The notes below the pieces were generated by a model. That model worked only from the letters and a program-made list of their open reading frames with translations. It searched no databases and was not told where the DNA came from. The translations under genes and the position numbers were made by a program. From positions 709,065,637 through 709,129,636 of the forward strand of contig CM066033.1 in the NCBI GenBank assembly GCA_033557465.1: a DNA stretch of 64,000 nt, written 5' to 3'. The DNA comes from Ichthyophis bannanicus (lineage: Eukaryota; Chordata; Amphibia; Gymnophiona; Ichthyophiidae). Below, one piece after another: positions 9,715 through 21,318 of this stretch (positions within the stretch are counted from its first letter, which is position 1; each line of letters begins with the position of its first letter).

Positions 9715-11897
9715 CCTGTTCTCCTGGGAAAGGAGATATGGAGCATGCCCTAACTCCAGAGGTGCCGCTTGAGATGCAGAAGCAGGGAATACCACGTTTG
9801 GCATGGCCATCGTGGTGCTATGAGAATCATGCGACCCCTGTCTCTCTTAAGCTTGAAGAGTGTCTTGGGGATGAGGGGAATGGGTGGGAAGGCATAAAGG
9901 AAGTCCTGACCCCAGTGAAGGAGGAAGGCATCCCTTGCCTGCCAGTTGTGCGCCAGAATCCTGGAACAGAACCAGGGAAGTTTGGCATTCAGTGGACTTG
10001 CAAAGAGGTCTATGTCTGGAGTGCCCCAGAAATTTATTTTTATTTATTTATTTGCAGTCTCTTTTATATCGCGCTATTCGACATCAGTGCGGTTTACAAT
10101 GAACATAAGAGTTGCACATCTCAATTTCGTGATTTGAAACAGGTATAATAACTTGGGTATACATAAAACAGGAAAATTAAACTTGGATATGCATTAAGCA
10201 GGTATAAAAGGTAAAATAGGATATAAATAACCAGTCCCTTAACAAGGAGACACGATGAATAAATACAGTCTACTTTATGCAACAATATAATGAGTTATGC
10301 GGCACTGCATAAGTTTCTCATGGTGGTTGGAGGGGAAGGTGTGATTGCGAGTGATCAGTCTGGGAATGTGACGTGCATGAGTTTGAGGTGCTGCATTGAG
10401 ATGTGAGAGTGGGTGAGTGTGAAATGAAATATCTTCGCCACCTGGTCTAGGTGGAGTGACCACTCGTGAGGTAGCAGTACTCGACTGAGTTTGTCTGCAC
10501 AAAGGTTTTGAATGCCTGGAAGATATACCACTAGAAGGTGAATTTGATGCTCACTGGCGAGGCCCCATAGTCGTAAAGCTTCGTTGCATAATGACAGAGA
10601 GCCTGTCCCGCCCTGCTTGTTCACATAGAACATGGCTACCTGATTGTCCGTCTGGACTAGGACTGTCTTGTAGCTGAGCTGGGCGTGGAACACTCGAAGA
10701 GCTAAATAAATTGCTCTTAACTCCAGGAGGTTTATGTGTAAACCAACCTCCTGTGGAGTCCAGGTGCCCTAGGTAGAAAGATTATTCAGGTGTGCTCCCC
10801 AACCCACCTGTGATGCATCTGTTGTTAGGGTGGCCTGAAAGAGGGGTTGATGGAAAGGAGACCCTACTGTCAGATTTTCTAATGATTGCCACCATTGGAG
10901 GGACAAAATTAGTCGTTGAGAGATTGTTATTTTGTCCGACAAATGAGCCGTGGCCTGTGTCCATTGTGTGGAGAGGGTCCACTGAGCTGCTCGCATGTGG
11001 AGGTGAGCATATGGGACTACATGAACTGTGGATGCCATGTGTCCCAGTAACTGCAGTAGCTCCCGAGCAGTGAGGGAGGATTTGCCTGCTGCTTGGGAAG
11101 CTAACTGCATTATGCGAAGACACCAGACTTGTGGAAGGAAAGCCCTTGCCTGTCTGGTATCCAGACAGGTTCCTATGACCTCTAGGCATTGGGAAGGAAC
11201 TAGTTGAGATTTTGGGAAGTTTATTACCAATCCCAAGTATTGGAGGATTCGCATTGTACGAGACAGTGCAGTGCTGGCCTCTGTCACTGTGGAGGCTCGG
11301 ATGAGCCAGTCGTCTAAGTAAGGGAAGACAAAAATCCCCAGGGTTCGTAGAAATGCAGCTACTACTGCCATGCATTTTGTGAATACCCTTGGTGCTGAAG
11401 CCAGACCAAAAGGAAGAACCCTGTACTGGAAATGTCTTCCCCTGAAAAGGAATCGTAAAAATTTCCTGTGATCTGGATGGATAAGAATGTGAGTGTATGC
11501 ATCCTTTAAGTCTAGAGAGCAAAGCCAGTCCTGGCTTTGAAGGTATGGCAGAAGAGTTCCCAGAGAAATCATTTTGAATTTCTCTCGAAATAGATATTTG
11601 TTCAATTCTCTGAGGTCTAGAATGGGTCTGTGTCCTCCTGTTTTCTTTGGAATAAGAAAATAGGGGGAGTAGAATCCTGCACCCTGCTAAAGAATGGGTA
11701 CCTCCTCTATTGCCCCTTGGGCAAGAAGTGTGGAGACCTCGTGATCTAGCAGATTGTCTGCAAAGGTTTGTGAATTGAACTGCTTTAGAATTGTAGGAGG
11801 GGGTAAGCTGTGAAAATGAAGTTTGTACCCCTCCCCTACAATGGACAAAGTCCACTCTTCTGCTGTTATCTGATGCCATCTGTTGACAAAGTAGCAT
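9715..11897 (-). pseudogene. DIRS-A pol: RT, RNase H and methylase-like domain
   Basis: The main open part is 10769-11605 (278 codons), with LDLKDAYTHILIHPDHRKFL, QYRVLPFGLASAPRVF, PYLDDWLIRA (RT active site) and TTDASQVGWGAHL (first RNase H Asp). The frame 10355-10693 continues with VQTDNQVAMFYVNKQGG. The methylase-like part is cut by the LINE tail and resumes at 10030-9715. The N-terminus (11605-11897) is frame-shifted. Gene order and blocks match the intact DIRS-D frame. Confidence 0.88.
10031..10427 (-). mobile_element. LINE 3' tail inside DIRS-A
   Basis: It begins with an (ATTT)n tract and a TTTTATATCGCGCTATTCGA segment. The methylase-like region of A resumes at ~10428. GAAAT borders both sides (AGAAAT before, TGAAAT after), a plausible short target duplication. 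The sequence resembles the UTR of the L2-like insertion at 35694-36142. Confidence 0.6.
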
Positions 11898-11999
11898 AAC
11901 CTGCCGGGAATATTGGGGGGTTGAGGACCCCTCAGAGGCAGGAAGGCAAAGCTCTCTAGGAAGGAGTCAAAGCCCTTGAGGGGGCTGAACCTGGAGAGC

Positions 12000-12435
12000 T
12001 GGTTGAGCTCTCAGGCCTTTTGGTTTCTTTTGTTGTCTAGTTTGTCCCTTTTGGGCAACCTGACCTCGAGTCTGAGTCTGGTGGGTATAGGAAGGATAAA
12101 ACTTCCTCTTTTTGCTAAAAGAGGGTTTTTTTATAAGGCTTCCTTTTGGCTGGAGTGGCTGTAGACTTTGACAATCTATCTAAGGTAGAATTGTCAGCAT
12201 CTAACTCGTTAGCCTTCTCTTGCCAGTTCTTGCCGAAGAGATTCTCTCCCATGCAAGGAATGTTGCCTAACCTGTACCCAAGTCTCCAAGTCTGATGCCT
12301 GTAGCCAGGCAATCCGTCGTGCGCCAATGGCAATAGCAGAAGTTCTGCTGATGCATTCGAAGCAGTCAAAGGCTGCATGATTGACAAACTTGGAGACATC
12401 CTGAGCATGCTTAACCAGAGTAAGAAAGTCCTGTC
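12000..12435 (-). pseudogene. DIRS-A gag, C-terminal part
   Basis: The frame at 12209-12505 contains PDDKRQDFLTLVKHAQDVSK and AIAIGARRIAWLQASDLETW, the most conserved C-terminal gag block in this window (compare ASDLEPW in D, ASDLEQW in B). It is cut at 12436-12450 by the Penelope-like insertion and continues at 21771. Confidence 0.8.
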
Positions 12436-12450
12436 TCTTATCATCTGGGA
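12436..12450 (+). repeat. Target-site duplication, left copy
   Basis: TCTTATCATCTGGGA, identical to 21756-21770, flanks the Penelope-like element. Confidence 0.9.
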
Positions 12451-12490
12451 CACCAAAAAACAGCACTCTGCCACGAAGCAAAACCAGGAA

Positions 12491-13035
12491 CCAGTCCAAA
12501 AGCATGGCAGAGGAATCAAAACAACTTTATTAATTATTATAATGGGATTGGGTGTGCCAATAACCCGACACTGGCCGTGTTTCGTAAAACAAACTTCCTC
12601 AGGGGTATGGCTCACTAAAAAACATCAAAACAGCAAAACATATAAACATGTTAAAAATATAAATACATTAAATGACAAACCAGTGATTAAAAAAATAAAA
12701 AAAATAAAAAAGTAATACATGAATGTTTAAAAATAAATACAATTGGATAAATGAACATCTATAAAAACATCCATAAAAATGTTGTGAAAACCACCATAAA
12801 AAAGTATAAGCAGAACTGTATAAAAGTATAAGAACTGTAAAAAGGTAAATGCATGCATTTGCTAATGTAAATAATATGAATAATGAATTGCATTATATAA
12901 TAAATACACCATAACTTTAAAACACATTAATATTTAACAATTATAATGCAACATAGAAATGTAACCGAAAGATAAAGGACAAAAAAAAAGAAAAAACATA
13001 CCACTGTATCATAGGAATCTCCTAATTGCCCAACA
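12491..13035. repeat. Left long repeat of the Penelope-like element
   Basis: Starting with CCAGTCCAAAAGCATGGCAG, it is the reverse complement of 15640-15974 joined to 21319-21755 (once DIRS-C is removed). Matching blocks include GTTTTACGAAACACGGCCAG on the right. Some 40 bp (12451-12490) lie outside it on the left. The pair is inverted, whereas many Penelope copies have direct repeats. Confidence 0.85.
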
Positions 13036-13182
13036 AACAGGTGGTTGACACTGTGCGTTCGCAACCACCTACTTACTAAAAGAATAAAAAACAAATATTT
13101 TAAAAAACTTGCAGATGGGAGGACAATTGTAACCTAAATTGTGAACAGGCAAAAAGTGACAGATGTAAATTAATGATAATCT

Positions 13183-13968
13183 CCAAAGTGGAACTGAAAC
13201 AGTGAAGGAAACATGAGGATATGAATGAGAAACGGCAAAAAAAAAAAAAAATCACTGTAAAGTAAATGAATAATTTTACAACAAAGAACAGCTTAAATGA
13301 AGACGATGACCGTGTGTGAAGATTGTAGGTAAAATGCATCCATAATTAATAAAAAACTAAAAATTGCGGCATGCAGTAAAACCAAAACTGGTACCAGTCA
13401 TAAGAATGACCAAGGGAACACTGAATTGTACTTACAGCTGCGCCAAATAACAGATTTCTAAAGAAAAAACGCTGCTCTGTACTGTGAAGACGCCAGCGAA
13501 AGATGTGTAAAAGTAAAATGTCCACAATGAAAAAAACGCCAGCGCATGCGTCATAGGTTTTGAAACATTCCACCGTGGGAAATATAAAGTGGAACTGAAG
13601 CAGTGAAGGAACGTCAATAAAAACAAATCACTGTTAAGTGAAATAAATAATTTTACACCAAAGAATAGCTTAAATGAAGATGACCGTATATAAAGGTTAT
13701 GGGTAAAATGCATCCATAGTTAGTGAAAAAACTAAAAATCATGGCATGCAGTAGAACCACTACTGGAACCAGTCATAAGAATGAACGAGAGAACACCGAA
13801 TTGTACTTACAGCAGCGCCAAACAACAGATTTCTGAAGAAAAACCGCTGCTCTATACTGTGAAGACGCCGGCGAAAATTGTGTGAAAGTAAAATGTCCAC
13901 AATGAAACACGCCGGCGCATGCGTCTTAGGTTTTAAAGCATTCCACCGTGAGAAATATAAGGCTAATT
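13183..13968. repeat. Two-copy tandem repeat (~395 bp unit)
   Basis: Copies begin near AAAGTGGAACTGAAACAGTG (13183) and AAAGTGGAACTGAAGCAGTG (13588) and share GGCATGCAGTARAACCA, CAGCGCCAAAYAACAGATTT and AAAATGTCCACAATGAAA. They lie downstream of the nuclease end of the Penelope reading frame. Confidence 0.85.
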
Positions 13969-14252
13969 CCAATTAAAGTAAGAACATGTCATGGGTGTTC
14001 TAACCTTACTCACAAAGAAAAAATGATGCCTATCAAAAAATGTGTGCTCACTTTGAAACCACATATATGAAGTAATAATCCAACTACATTAAAAAAGGGG
14101 GGGGGGGGGAACCAAACCCTAACCTTAAAAAATATATATTGTGTGGAAAACGTAATCTCTAACAAAAAGGAGGTATATTAAAAATTTATTTAAGTTAAAT
14201 ATTGTGTACTGGCGGGCTATATTGTAACCTGACTAATGGACATGAATCGGGC

Positions 14253-15628
14253 CTATTTATATCCATATAAAAAGGGGAAGTAAGGGACCATGGGTATTAA
14301 AATGTGTTGTAAAAAGACAGATAAGTCTTGATCCAAATTAAGCCCATATGGAGAGATTGTGTTAAGTAGAAATATATATTTCTGTTCTAACTGTAAAGTC
14401 GTCTTAATTAGATCACCTCCTCTCAAGTTGAGTTGGACTTTCTTTAAAACAAAAAAATTTATGTCTATAAGTTGATGTCCCATTTCCAGCCAATGTTGCA
14501 CTAATGGTTTGTCCACCTGTATTCTTCTAATGCAACTCTTGTGTTCTATTATACGCGTGCGCACACTCCGATTTGTTTTACCCACGTATAGTTTAGTGCA
14601 GGGACACAATCACGTAAATGACATTAGATGTTTCACAATTGGAGAAATCTTTTATATAAAATTTCTGCTGAGTTCCAGGATGAATAAAAATGTTACGTAC
14701 CGGTAGAACGTGGAGGCAGACTGAGCAATGCCCACATTGAAATTGCCCCTTGTGTTTGGATAATGCTTTACGTTCTGTAAAGGCCGAAGATACTAGGAGA
14801 TTACAGAGATTGACATTCCTCTTATGTGCTATAGTAAGCGAAACATTATGAAACCCAGGAAGGGTTTGGATTAGCCGCCATTCATTCTTAAGTATCTTTA
14901 CAATTTTATGTGATTGTAAGGAATACAAAATAGGACACACAAATTTAGGTGAACCATTTTCTTTCTTGAATTTTAACAATACATCACGTGGCTCGTCTCT
15001 GGCTCTTTCATAAGCCCTTCTGATGTGATGAAGGGGATATTGACGTGTCCTAAATCTGTCCGTCATGTCTCTAGAGTGGTATTCAAAATCATGTGTAGAT
15101 AGATGTACACGTCCTTTTTACCCTAAGGAACTGTCCATAGGACAAATTGTTTTTGAGGGCAGGATTATGAAAGCTAGTGTAATGTAAAAGATGATTCTTA
15201 TCTGTAGGTTTTCTATATAGGGTTGTTGTAATACTTCCATCTTCTTTTTTTATCAGAAGGTCTAGAAAAGGTATTTTCATGGGATCATAGGTAAGTTGGA
15301 ACCGTAGATTCTCATCTAGTCCATTGACCCATATATTAAATTCTGATCATCTATTCATAGAACCCTTCCAGAGAATAAAAATATCATCAATATAGCGCAT
15401 CCACAATAAAACCTCATTTTCAAAGGGATGTTTTTTCAGGAAATTTTCTTCAAACCGAAACATATAGAGGATAGCAATGTCAGGGGCCATGGAGGACCCC
15501 ATGGCAACCCCCTTTATTTGCTGATAGAAAAGTCCTCTGAAACAGAAGACATTTTTGCACATTGCTATCTCTGCTAGTGTCAAAAGAAACGTGGTTGGGA
15601 TGCACTTATGATCCTGTCTATTCATCAA
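14253..15628 (-). pseudogene. Penelope-like polyprotein: RT and GIY-YIG nuclease
   Basis: Broken minus-strand frames in order are 15347-15628 (FYQQIKGVAMGSSMAPDIA, then RYIDDIFILW, the RT active site); 15089-15280 (MKIPFLDLLIKKEDGSITTT and LYRKPTDKN, the post-active-site block typical of this group); 14593-15066 (thumb/linker with CGHCSVC); and 14253-14609 (CPCTKLYVGKTNRSVRTRII followed by EH, the nuclease region). The RT N-terminus is missing upstream of 15628, where the right long repeat begins, so the copy is 5' truncated. Frame breaks near 14600, 15080 and 15300 make it non-coding now. Such proteins nick the target and copy the element RNA onto it. Confidence 0.88.
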
Positions 15629-15639
15629 AATTGGGCAAT

Positions 15640-15974
15640 TACGAGATTCCTATGACACAGTGGTATGTTTTTCCTTTTTTTTGTCCTTGTTTTAATGTTC
15701 AATTTATTCTCCCGTACAAGGTCGTTATTATATACATTTTTTAAGGTATGATTTGTAGTCACGTTTTCAACTGATTTCACCCTGTTTTTCAATTTTTAGT
15801 TATTCAACTGATTCACTCCTGTTTCAGCCTTTTGTTTTTTAGTTATTTATGATAGTCTTTTAGTTGATTTATTTCATATTTTTATGTTTTCAACTTAATC
15901 ATCCAGTTTTAGTGTTTACATAGACCTCCCTTGTTCCTTTTTTATCTTTCGGTTACGTTTCTATGTTGCATTAA
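15640..15974. repeat. Right long repeat of the Penelope-like element, part 1
   Basis: The complement of 12940-13035 (GGCAATTACGAGATTCCTAT; TCTTTCGGTTACGTTTCTAT) surrounds about 240 bp of T-rich sequence (15690-15930) that is absent from the left repeat. Confidence 0.75.
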
Positions 15975-16205
15975 GCACAGTTACTTACCTGTAACAGGTG
16001 ATCTCCGGAACAGCAAGAATTAGTCTTCACACATGGGTACGTCGGCGCCGACGGAGCCCGCACGGGAATGCTCCCCAGCATCCAATCAGAAAGCCTTTGG
16101 GAGCATCCCTCGCGCCTGCACGGTGACTTCCCGCCTTTCCCACTGCCTCTCCTCAGTTGAGAAAGAGGAAAGGAGATAGATAGATACAACTCCTAGGGGA
16201 GGTGG

Positions 16206-16310
16206 GTGGGTTGTGAAGACTAATTCCTGCTGTTCCGGAGATCACCTGTTACAGGTAAGTAACTGTGCTATCTCCAGGAACAAGCAGGAATGAGTCTTCA
16301 CACATGGGGA
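16206..16310. repeat. Internal complementary region of DIRS-C
   Basis: The complement of the left tip (CCGGAGATCACCTGTTACAG) joins the complement of the right tip (CTATCTCCAGGAACAAGC) near 16267. Confidence 0.85.
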
Positions 16311-16329
16311 CTCCCTAGCTGCGGGTGCC

Positions 16330-18428
16330 AAGGGAGATCCCATAAGATGCGTATCCCTGGAACAGGACGGCATTTCCCAAACCTGGATCTCCGGCATCCC
16401 CTGGGGGGATGGGGGGTAGGAGTTGAATAGAGCAGAGCTGCAGAGGAACAGCGAATCTAAAGACTACAAGGAAAGAGTCTTTAGAATGTATGTCAAGTAC
16501 CAGTAAAATATTTAATGAACTAGCACAATATAGAGCTTACCTACTGGATTGTAGGAAGTAGACAGTAGATGCAGTAGCAGAATCTTCGAGCTAACTCCAC
16601 AGCAGTGAGGAAGAAGTTCCAATCTGGAATGGGCAGGTGACCCAGGTGTCAACCGGGGCAGGAGAAGATCGGCAGGCCTCCAATGGAAAGCTTTATGGGA
16701 AAGCTGAGAACTCTTTTATGTACAGAGTCAAACATTGAGGACTAAAAGAAGAAAACTGACCGATCTGGAAAATAAGCCCAGTCCGGAAGGGAAGAGAGGG
16801 TATGGAAAAAAGCCCCTATTCCCACGGAGAACAGAAGTGTACCCAGGAATACTGAAGAAGTACACTGTCTTTCCTAGCTGGTAAGAGATAGGAAGACATT
16901 GAAGTTTGAGACTGCATAGAAAGGGAGATGTATAACAAAAATAGAAGCTGTTGACGTCACAGCAGTAATTGTTAGTATAACTAGTCCCAGTTACTGAGCC
17001 GTATGATAATAGGCAGTTTACTGTCTGGACCCCATAAGAAAATAAAAACCTAAGCACCGACAGTCAGGGAGATAGGTTAGACATAGGTGCTATGGACATC
17101 TCCCAATATGCGCATACCTATATATATATATGGATATATATATGGAAAGACATACATATCTATACAGATGAGAATATATATATGCCAAAACAAGCGTGAT
17201 ATATATATCTACATATAGAAATGTAGATAGATATATGTATAGATAGAGATGGGGTGGCTGATGCCCACCCAGGGTATAAAAACATGTATGCACAGAACAC
17301 ATACATACAGGAAAATAATTTTAAAAATACATGCCTGCAACCGAGCCACAGAAAACATTCACATGGGGAATGTGATGGGAAAAAAAATTTATCCAATAAT
17401 AGGGGGTGAAACCCATCTGAAGAAATATAGAGAAACTATTTCTGTGGAGCAGGAATGTAGGTCAGTGGAAGAACCAGCATGGTTGCGTGAAACACAGAGG
17501 ACAACAGCAGTCTGGCAAGAGTACGTTAGCAGTACCTTAGGACTCTGATATGTCCAAAGGACAAGAAGAACGCAGAGACGGGGATACCAAAGTGACCCAG
17601 CCAAGGGGTTCAGTGGCAACATGTACGGTAAAAGAGTATGCGTTGTCCAAGTGGAGTAGAAAACATAATGCCAAGCTGGAAGGAACAGGAGTATATTCCG
17701 GCCAGATTGGAAACTCCGTGGACATTCACGTAGAAAAAAACTTGTCCTCTGTATATGAAAGACCCTCAGAGACAAGTTCAATACTCTTTAGCAAGGGCCC
17801 ATAGCAGAAAGCTTCTCTGAAGATTGCAGAGAGCAGTGTGCAGGAGAATTATAAGATAAAACTGACAGAAGTCAGGTGTGTCGCCATATCCTAGGAAAGG
17901 ATATGGCTAGATGAAGAGAAGCTGCAGTGAATAGTATTATGCAAGATAGTTACAAGTAGCTTGCAATGAGCACTAAAGTAATCACTGGAACTCCTGCATA
18001 TACAGCAACTGAACCAAACAGAGGGGATTCTCCTGTATGAAAACAGAAAAAGGCAGCGGAGAAGATTTCCGTTCCAGTCTGATGAGTTGTTCAGAGCACG
18101 CGTTGAAGGAAAAACAAACAGTCTATACTGGAAGAAAAGGAAGTGTTTCAGTATGGCACCAACTCAAGCAGGGGAGACCCTGGAAGAGAGGGGGTTGGAA
18201 AGTGACTTACCATGTGGTAAGTCAGCTGAGGGAAAAGATGTCCATATGGGGACAGAACTATCATGGGATAGTTGTAACCTCCCTTCGTGGTAGTAAGGGA
18301 GAAGTCTGTAACCCATGGACAAAAGTATCCCAAGAGCATAGCATACTGGAAAAGAAAAACCAGTGTAGAGTTTGAAGAATAAACTTCCGCTAAGGAGAAG
18401 TTAACTGTAGATTGCAATACACAGGAAC
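16330..18428. other. Unassigned 2.1-kb core of DIRS-C
   Basis: It is purine-rich on the plus strand, with many short frames on both strands and none above ~130 codons. No RT, RNase H or recombinase block is recognisable. An AT microsatellite (TATATATATGG and similar) lies at 17105-17240. It replaces the pol-recombinase segment expected here. Confidence 0.6.
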
Positions 18429-20947
18429 CTATGGGTGCTGGTTATGAGTAGACTGGGTAGAATCTGGAGACTTCAGACCAAGATGAGATGTCCCTTGCTT
18501 GGGTACACCGGGAGGATGGGCAGAAGGAGGATAAAACTTTCTCTTCTTCGGGAAAGACGGTTTGGTAGGACATTTCCTACGTCCTGGGGAAAAAGAAGGC
18601 TTAGGATGGTTTCCAGAACCAGGAAAGTCAGTGGAGCAATGAGCAACCTGACGTAAAGCTTCTCTATTGAAAAGGTTTTCTCCAGTACAAGGAGAATTAC
18701 CCAGTGTATGTTGTGCCCATCTGCTCAAGTCTGAAGCCTGCAGCCACGCGGTACGACGCGCTCCAATGGCAATAGCAGAGGATCTGCTAACAGACTCAAG
18801 AGTCTAGAGAAGCCCGGGAAAGAAACCAAGAGATATTCCTGCTATGATTAAGAAGCAAGGAATAGTCAGAGGCCTTAGGTTCTGACAAAAAAGGAGACAA
18901 AAGAGATAACCTCTCTGTGACCTCCTGAAGTGTGAGACTCATATAAAAAATATATGAAATAATTCTTGAAGCCAACATAGAAGTTTGGAAGGTTTGACGT
19001 CCAAAGGCATCAAGTGCTTTAGATGCACGACCTGGTGGGAAAGAAGAATGCTTCTTCTTGCTTCTGACCTTCCTCATTGCTGATTCCACTACAATGGAAT
19101 GATGCGGAAGTTGGCTTTCCTGAAACCCCGGAGAGGGAGGCACCTGATACAGAACATTCATGGCTGTAGAAGGCGCAGGAACCTTTAAAGGTGATTCCCA
19201 AATCCTCAGAAGAAGGTCCTGCAAAGACTGATGCAAAGGAAGCATTATGGTGTCCTTTTCTGCGGGATCTTGGTCAAGAGTAGGACCAGGAATAGGAATG
19301 GCAAGAAAGGCTGCCATGTCAAGGAGAAATTTCTGAAAAGAAGGATCTCCCAGAGGAACTATTCCTGGGTAGGCTGAGGTTGAATGAGCAGCGTGAACAC
19401 CAGAAGACCTACTGGACTGGTGCATAAAAAGAATCCTGCTAGATGGAGAACGATACTGACAGTTCTGATTCGAGGCAGTTAGTACTGTGTCGTCGGTTCC
19501 CGGTATCGATTCCAAGCTAGGCATAGAAAGGATCGATGGCACCGATGGAACTGCAGGAAACGACATCGACACCGGTACCGGCATCGGGGACGGTAATGCC
19601 ATCGTAGCAGGTATCGGAGGTTGCCGAAGCGGTACCGAGGTAACCAGAGAGCTTTGGTGATTATCCCCAGTACTGCATAGTCGGAGGCGACATGGATCGG
19701 CTCCGAAACGCGTCGGAACCAAGTCATCTAGACTGGATATGGATTCCAGACTGGGCATCGAACCGAGCGTCGGTGGTGGAATCGGCGATGCCGCTACCTG
19801 AAGGTCAATCGGAATCGTATTGATCGGTACCAAAGGCACCGAGGACGACGCCCGGTGAAGAGAGGAACACTCGACACCGGCGCCGATGTCGGGGTATTGG
19901 TACCGCTCGAAGCCGGTACCCCCCCAAGCATGGCGTAGATAAAGCCCATCCGGGGCGCATCGGTCGGCCCCGAAGGTACCCAGGGCACCAGATGACGATC
20001 CCCGGTTAAGAGTGGAACACTCGACACCGATGCTGACGCCGTGGCATCGGTACCACTCGACGCCGGTATCAACCCCGTGGTTGGCTGGGATACAGGAAAT
20101 CTAGACTGGGTCGTATCGATCGGCCCCGAAGGCACCGAGGACTCCCGACGACGATCCCTGGTTAAGAGCGGAGCACTCGACACCGGTGCTGATGCCGGGG
20201 GATCGGCACCAACCCCACGCATGGCTGGGAAGCAGGAAAACCAGTCTGGGTCGGGTCGATCGGTTCCGAAGGTACCGAGGACACCAGACGACGACCCCTG
20301 GTGAAGAGTGGCGCACTCGACACCGGTGCCGATGCCGGGGGAGCGGTACCGCTCGAAGCCGGTACCAACCCCACGCATGGCGGGGACGCAGGAAAGCCAG
20401 TCTGGGTCATGTCGATCGGCCCCGAAGGTACCGAGGACACCAGCTGACGATCCTCGGTGAAGAGTGGAGCACTCGACACTGGTGCCGATGCCGGGGGATC
20501 GGTACCGCTCGATGCGGATACCACCCCCGAGCATGGCTCAGGTATGTTCTGTGAGGAGTGAACCCCAGGAACAACCTGAAACCCCGTAAATGCTTTGGAG
20601 CCCGAAGACTCCCGCCGGGGTCTTATTGCCAATGGGGTCTTGAGGGCAAGGCCGGAGCCGTCATCATGCTGGGCATGAGACCTACCCATCAAGAATTGGC
20701 TAGTCTTAACAGACTGTTTGTGGGTTACCTGATCCTGGAGAGAAGAATAAACCCGCGTCCTCACCTCAGGAGGAAAAACGGCATCGAGATTTACCCGAAA
20801 AAGGGAAGGTCTTCTCCCGATACTAAAGCCTGATGGACCAGGGGAAAAGGGGTCAGGACCCAAACAGGTTAGACACCAGGCACTGGAGTCTAAAAAGAAA
20901 ACTAAGTTTCCGCAGTGAAGGCACTTCTTAGGGGAAGAAGGCTCCAT
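18429..20947 (-). pseudogene. DIRS-C gag with internal repeats
   Basis: The start Met at 20947 (MEPSSPKKCLHCGNLVFFLD) is followed by CLTCLGPDPF, so it has a Cys pattern like D and A gag but shortened. A repetitive Ser/Ala/Pro-rich part follows (20540-19790). The frame 18796-19839 (347 codons) carries the conserved YQVPPSPGFQESQLPHHSIV, PPGRASKALDAFGRQTFQ and YIFYMSLTLQEVTERL blocks. The C-terminus (18429-18795) retains the NSPCTGENLF motif found in D (NLPCTGENLF) but in another frame. At least two frame breaks (one in the repeats, one near 18790). A gag kept this long without pol suggests it was under selection until recently, or that the copy is young. Confidence 0.8.
19790..20540. repeat. 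~150-bp tandem repeat in DIRS-C gag
   Basis: Five units start at about 19852, 20002, 20159, 20299 and 20455 (GGTGAAGAGTGGAGCACTCG and variants), spaced 140-157 bp. Each contains GGTACC-bearing blocks and encodes about 50 residues with SSAPLFT and VPSGPIDxTQ. Spacings are close to multiples of three but not all exact, so the frame drifts between units. Confidence 0.85.
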
Positions 20948-21318
20948 GTTGGAAAGGCCTGTTAGGCCTCAAAAAGATAAAAGAAAAAACTGAGAAGTTA
21001 TTTCTCTAAGTTGGAAAAGAAAAGAATAAAGCACCGGCGGTACCGGTATCGGCGGGAAAGACAGCCGCGATCACAAGAAAACAAGAAATTAAGGATTTTA
21101 AAGAAAAAAGTTTCTGCGGAGACAGGAGGTACGTCCTGCTGGCTCCGCGGAAAAACGAAAACTGAGGAGAGGCAGTGGGAAAGGCGGGAAGTCGCCGCGC
21201 AGGCGCAAGGGATGCTCCCAAAGGCTTTCTGATTGGATGCTGGGGAGCATTCCCGTGCGGGCTCCGTCGGCGCCGACGTACCCATGTGTGAAGACTCATT
21301 CCTGCTTGTTCCTGGAGA

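Larger units (their letters stand above)
15975..21318 (-). mobile_element. DIRS element C: gag-only, without pol or recombinase
   Basis: Termini at 15975-16165 and 21150-21318 are inverted copies (GCACGGGAATGCTCCCCAGC against its complement), with an internal complementary region at 16206-16310. A DIRS gag occupies 20947-18429. Where D carries pol and recombinase, C has about 2 kb (16330-18428) with no similarity to them by eye. It therefore looks like a non-autonomous DIRS that keeps gag and all the terminal signals. It sits in the right repeat of the Penelope element without a target duplication, as DIRS insertions do. Confidence 0.85.

Noticed and set aside
17090..17400. Short frames rich in Tyr/Ile/Ser
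   Set aside because: They are translations of the TATATA microsatellite in the DIRS-C core.
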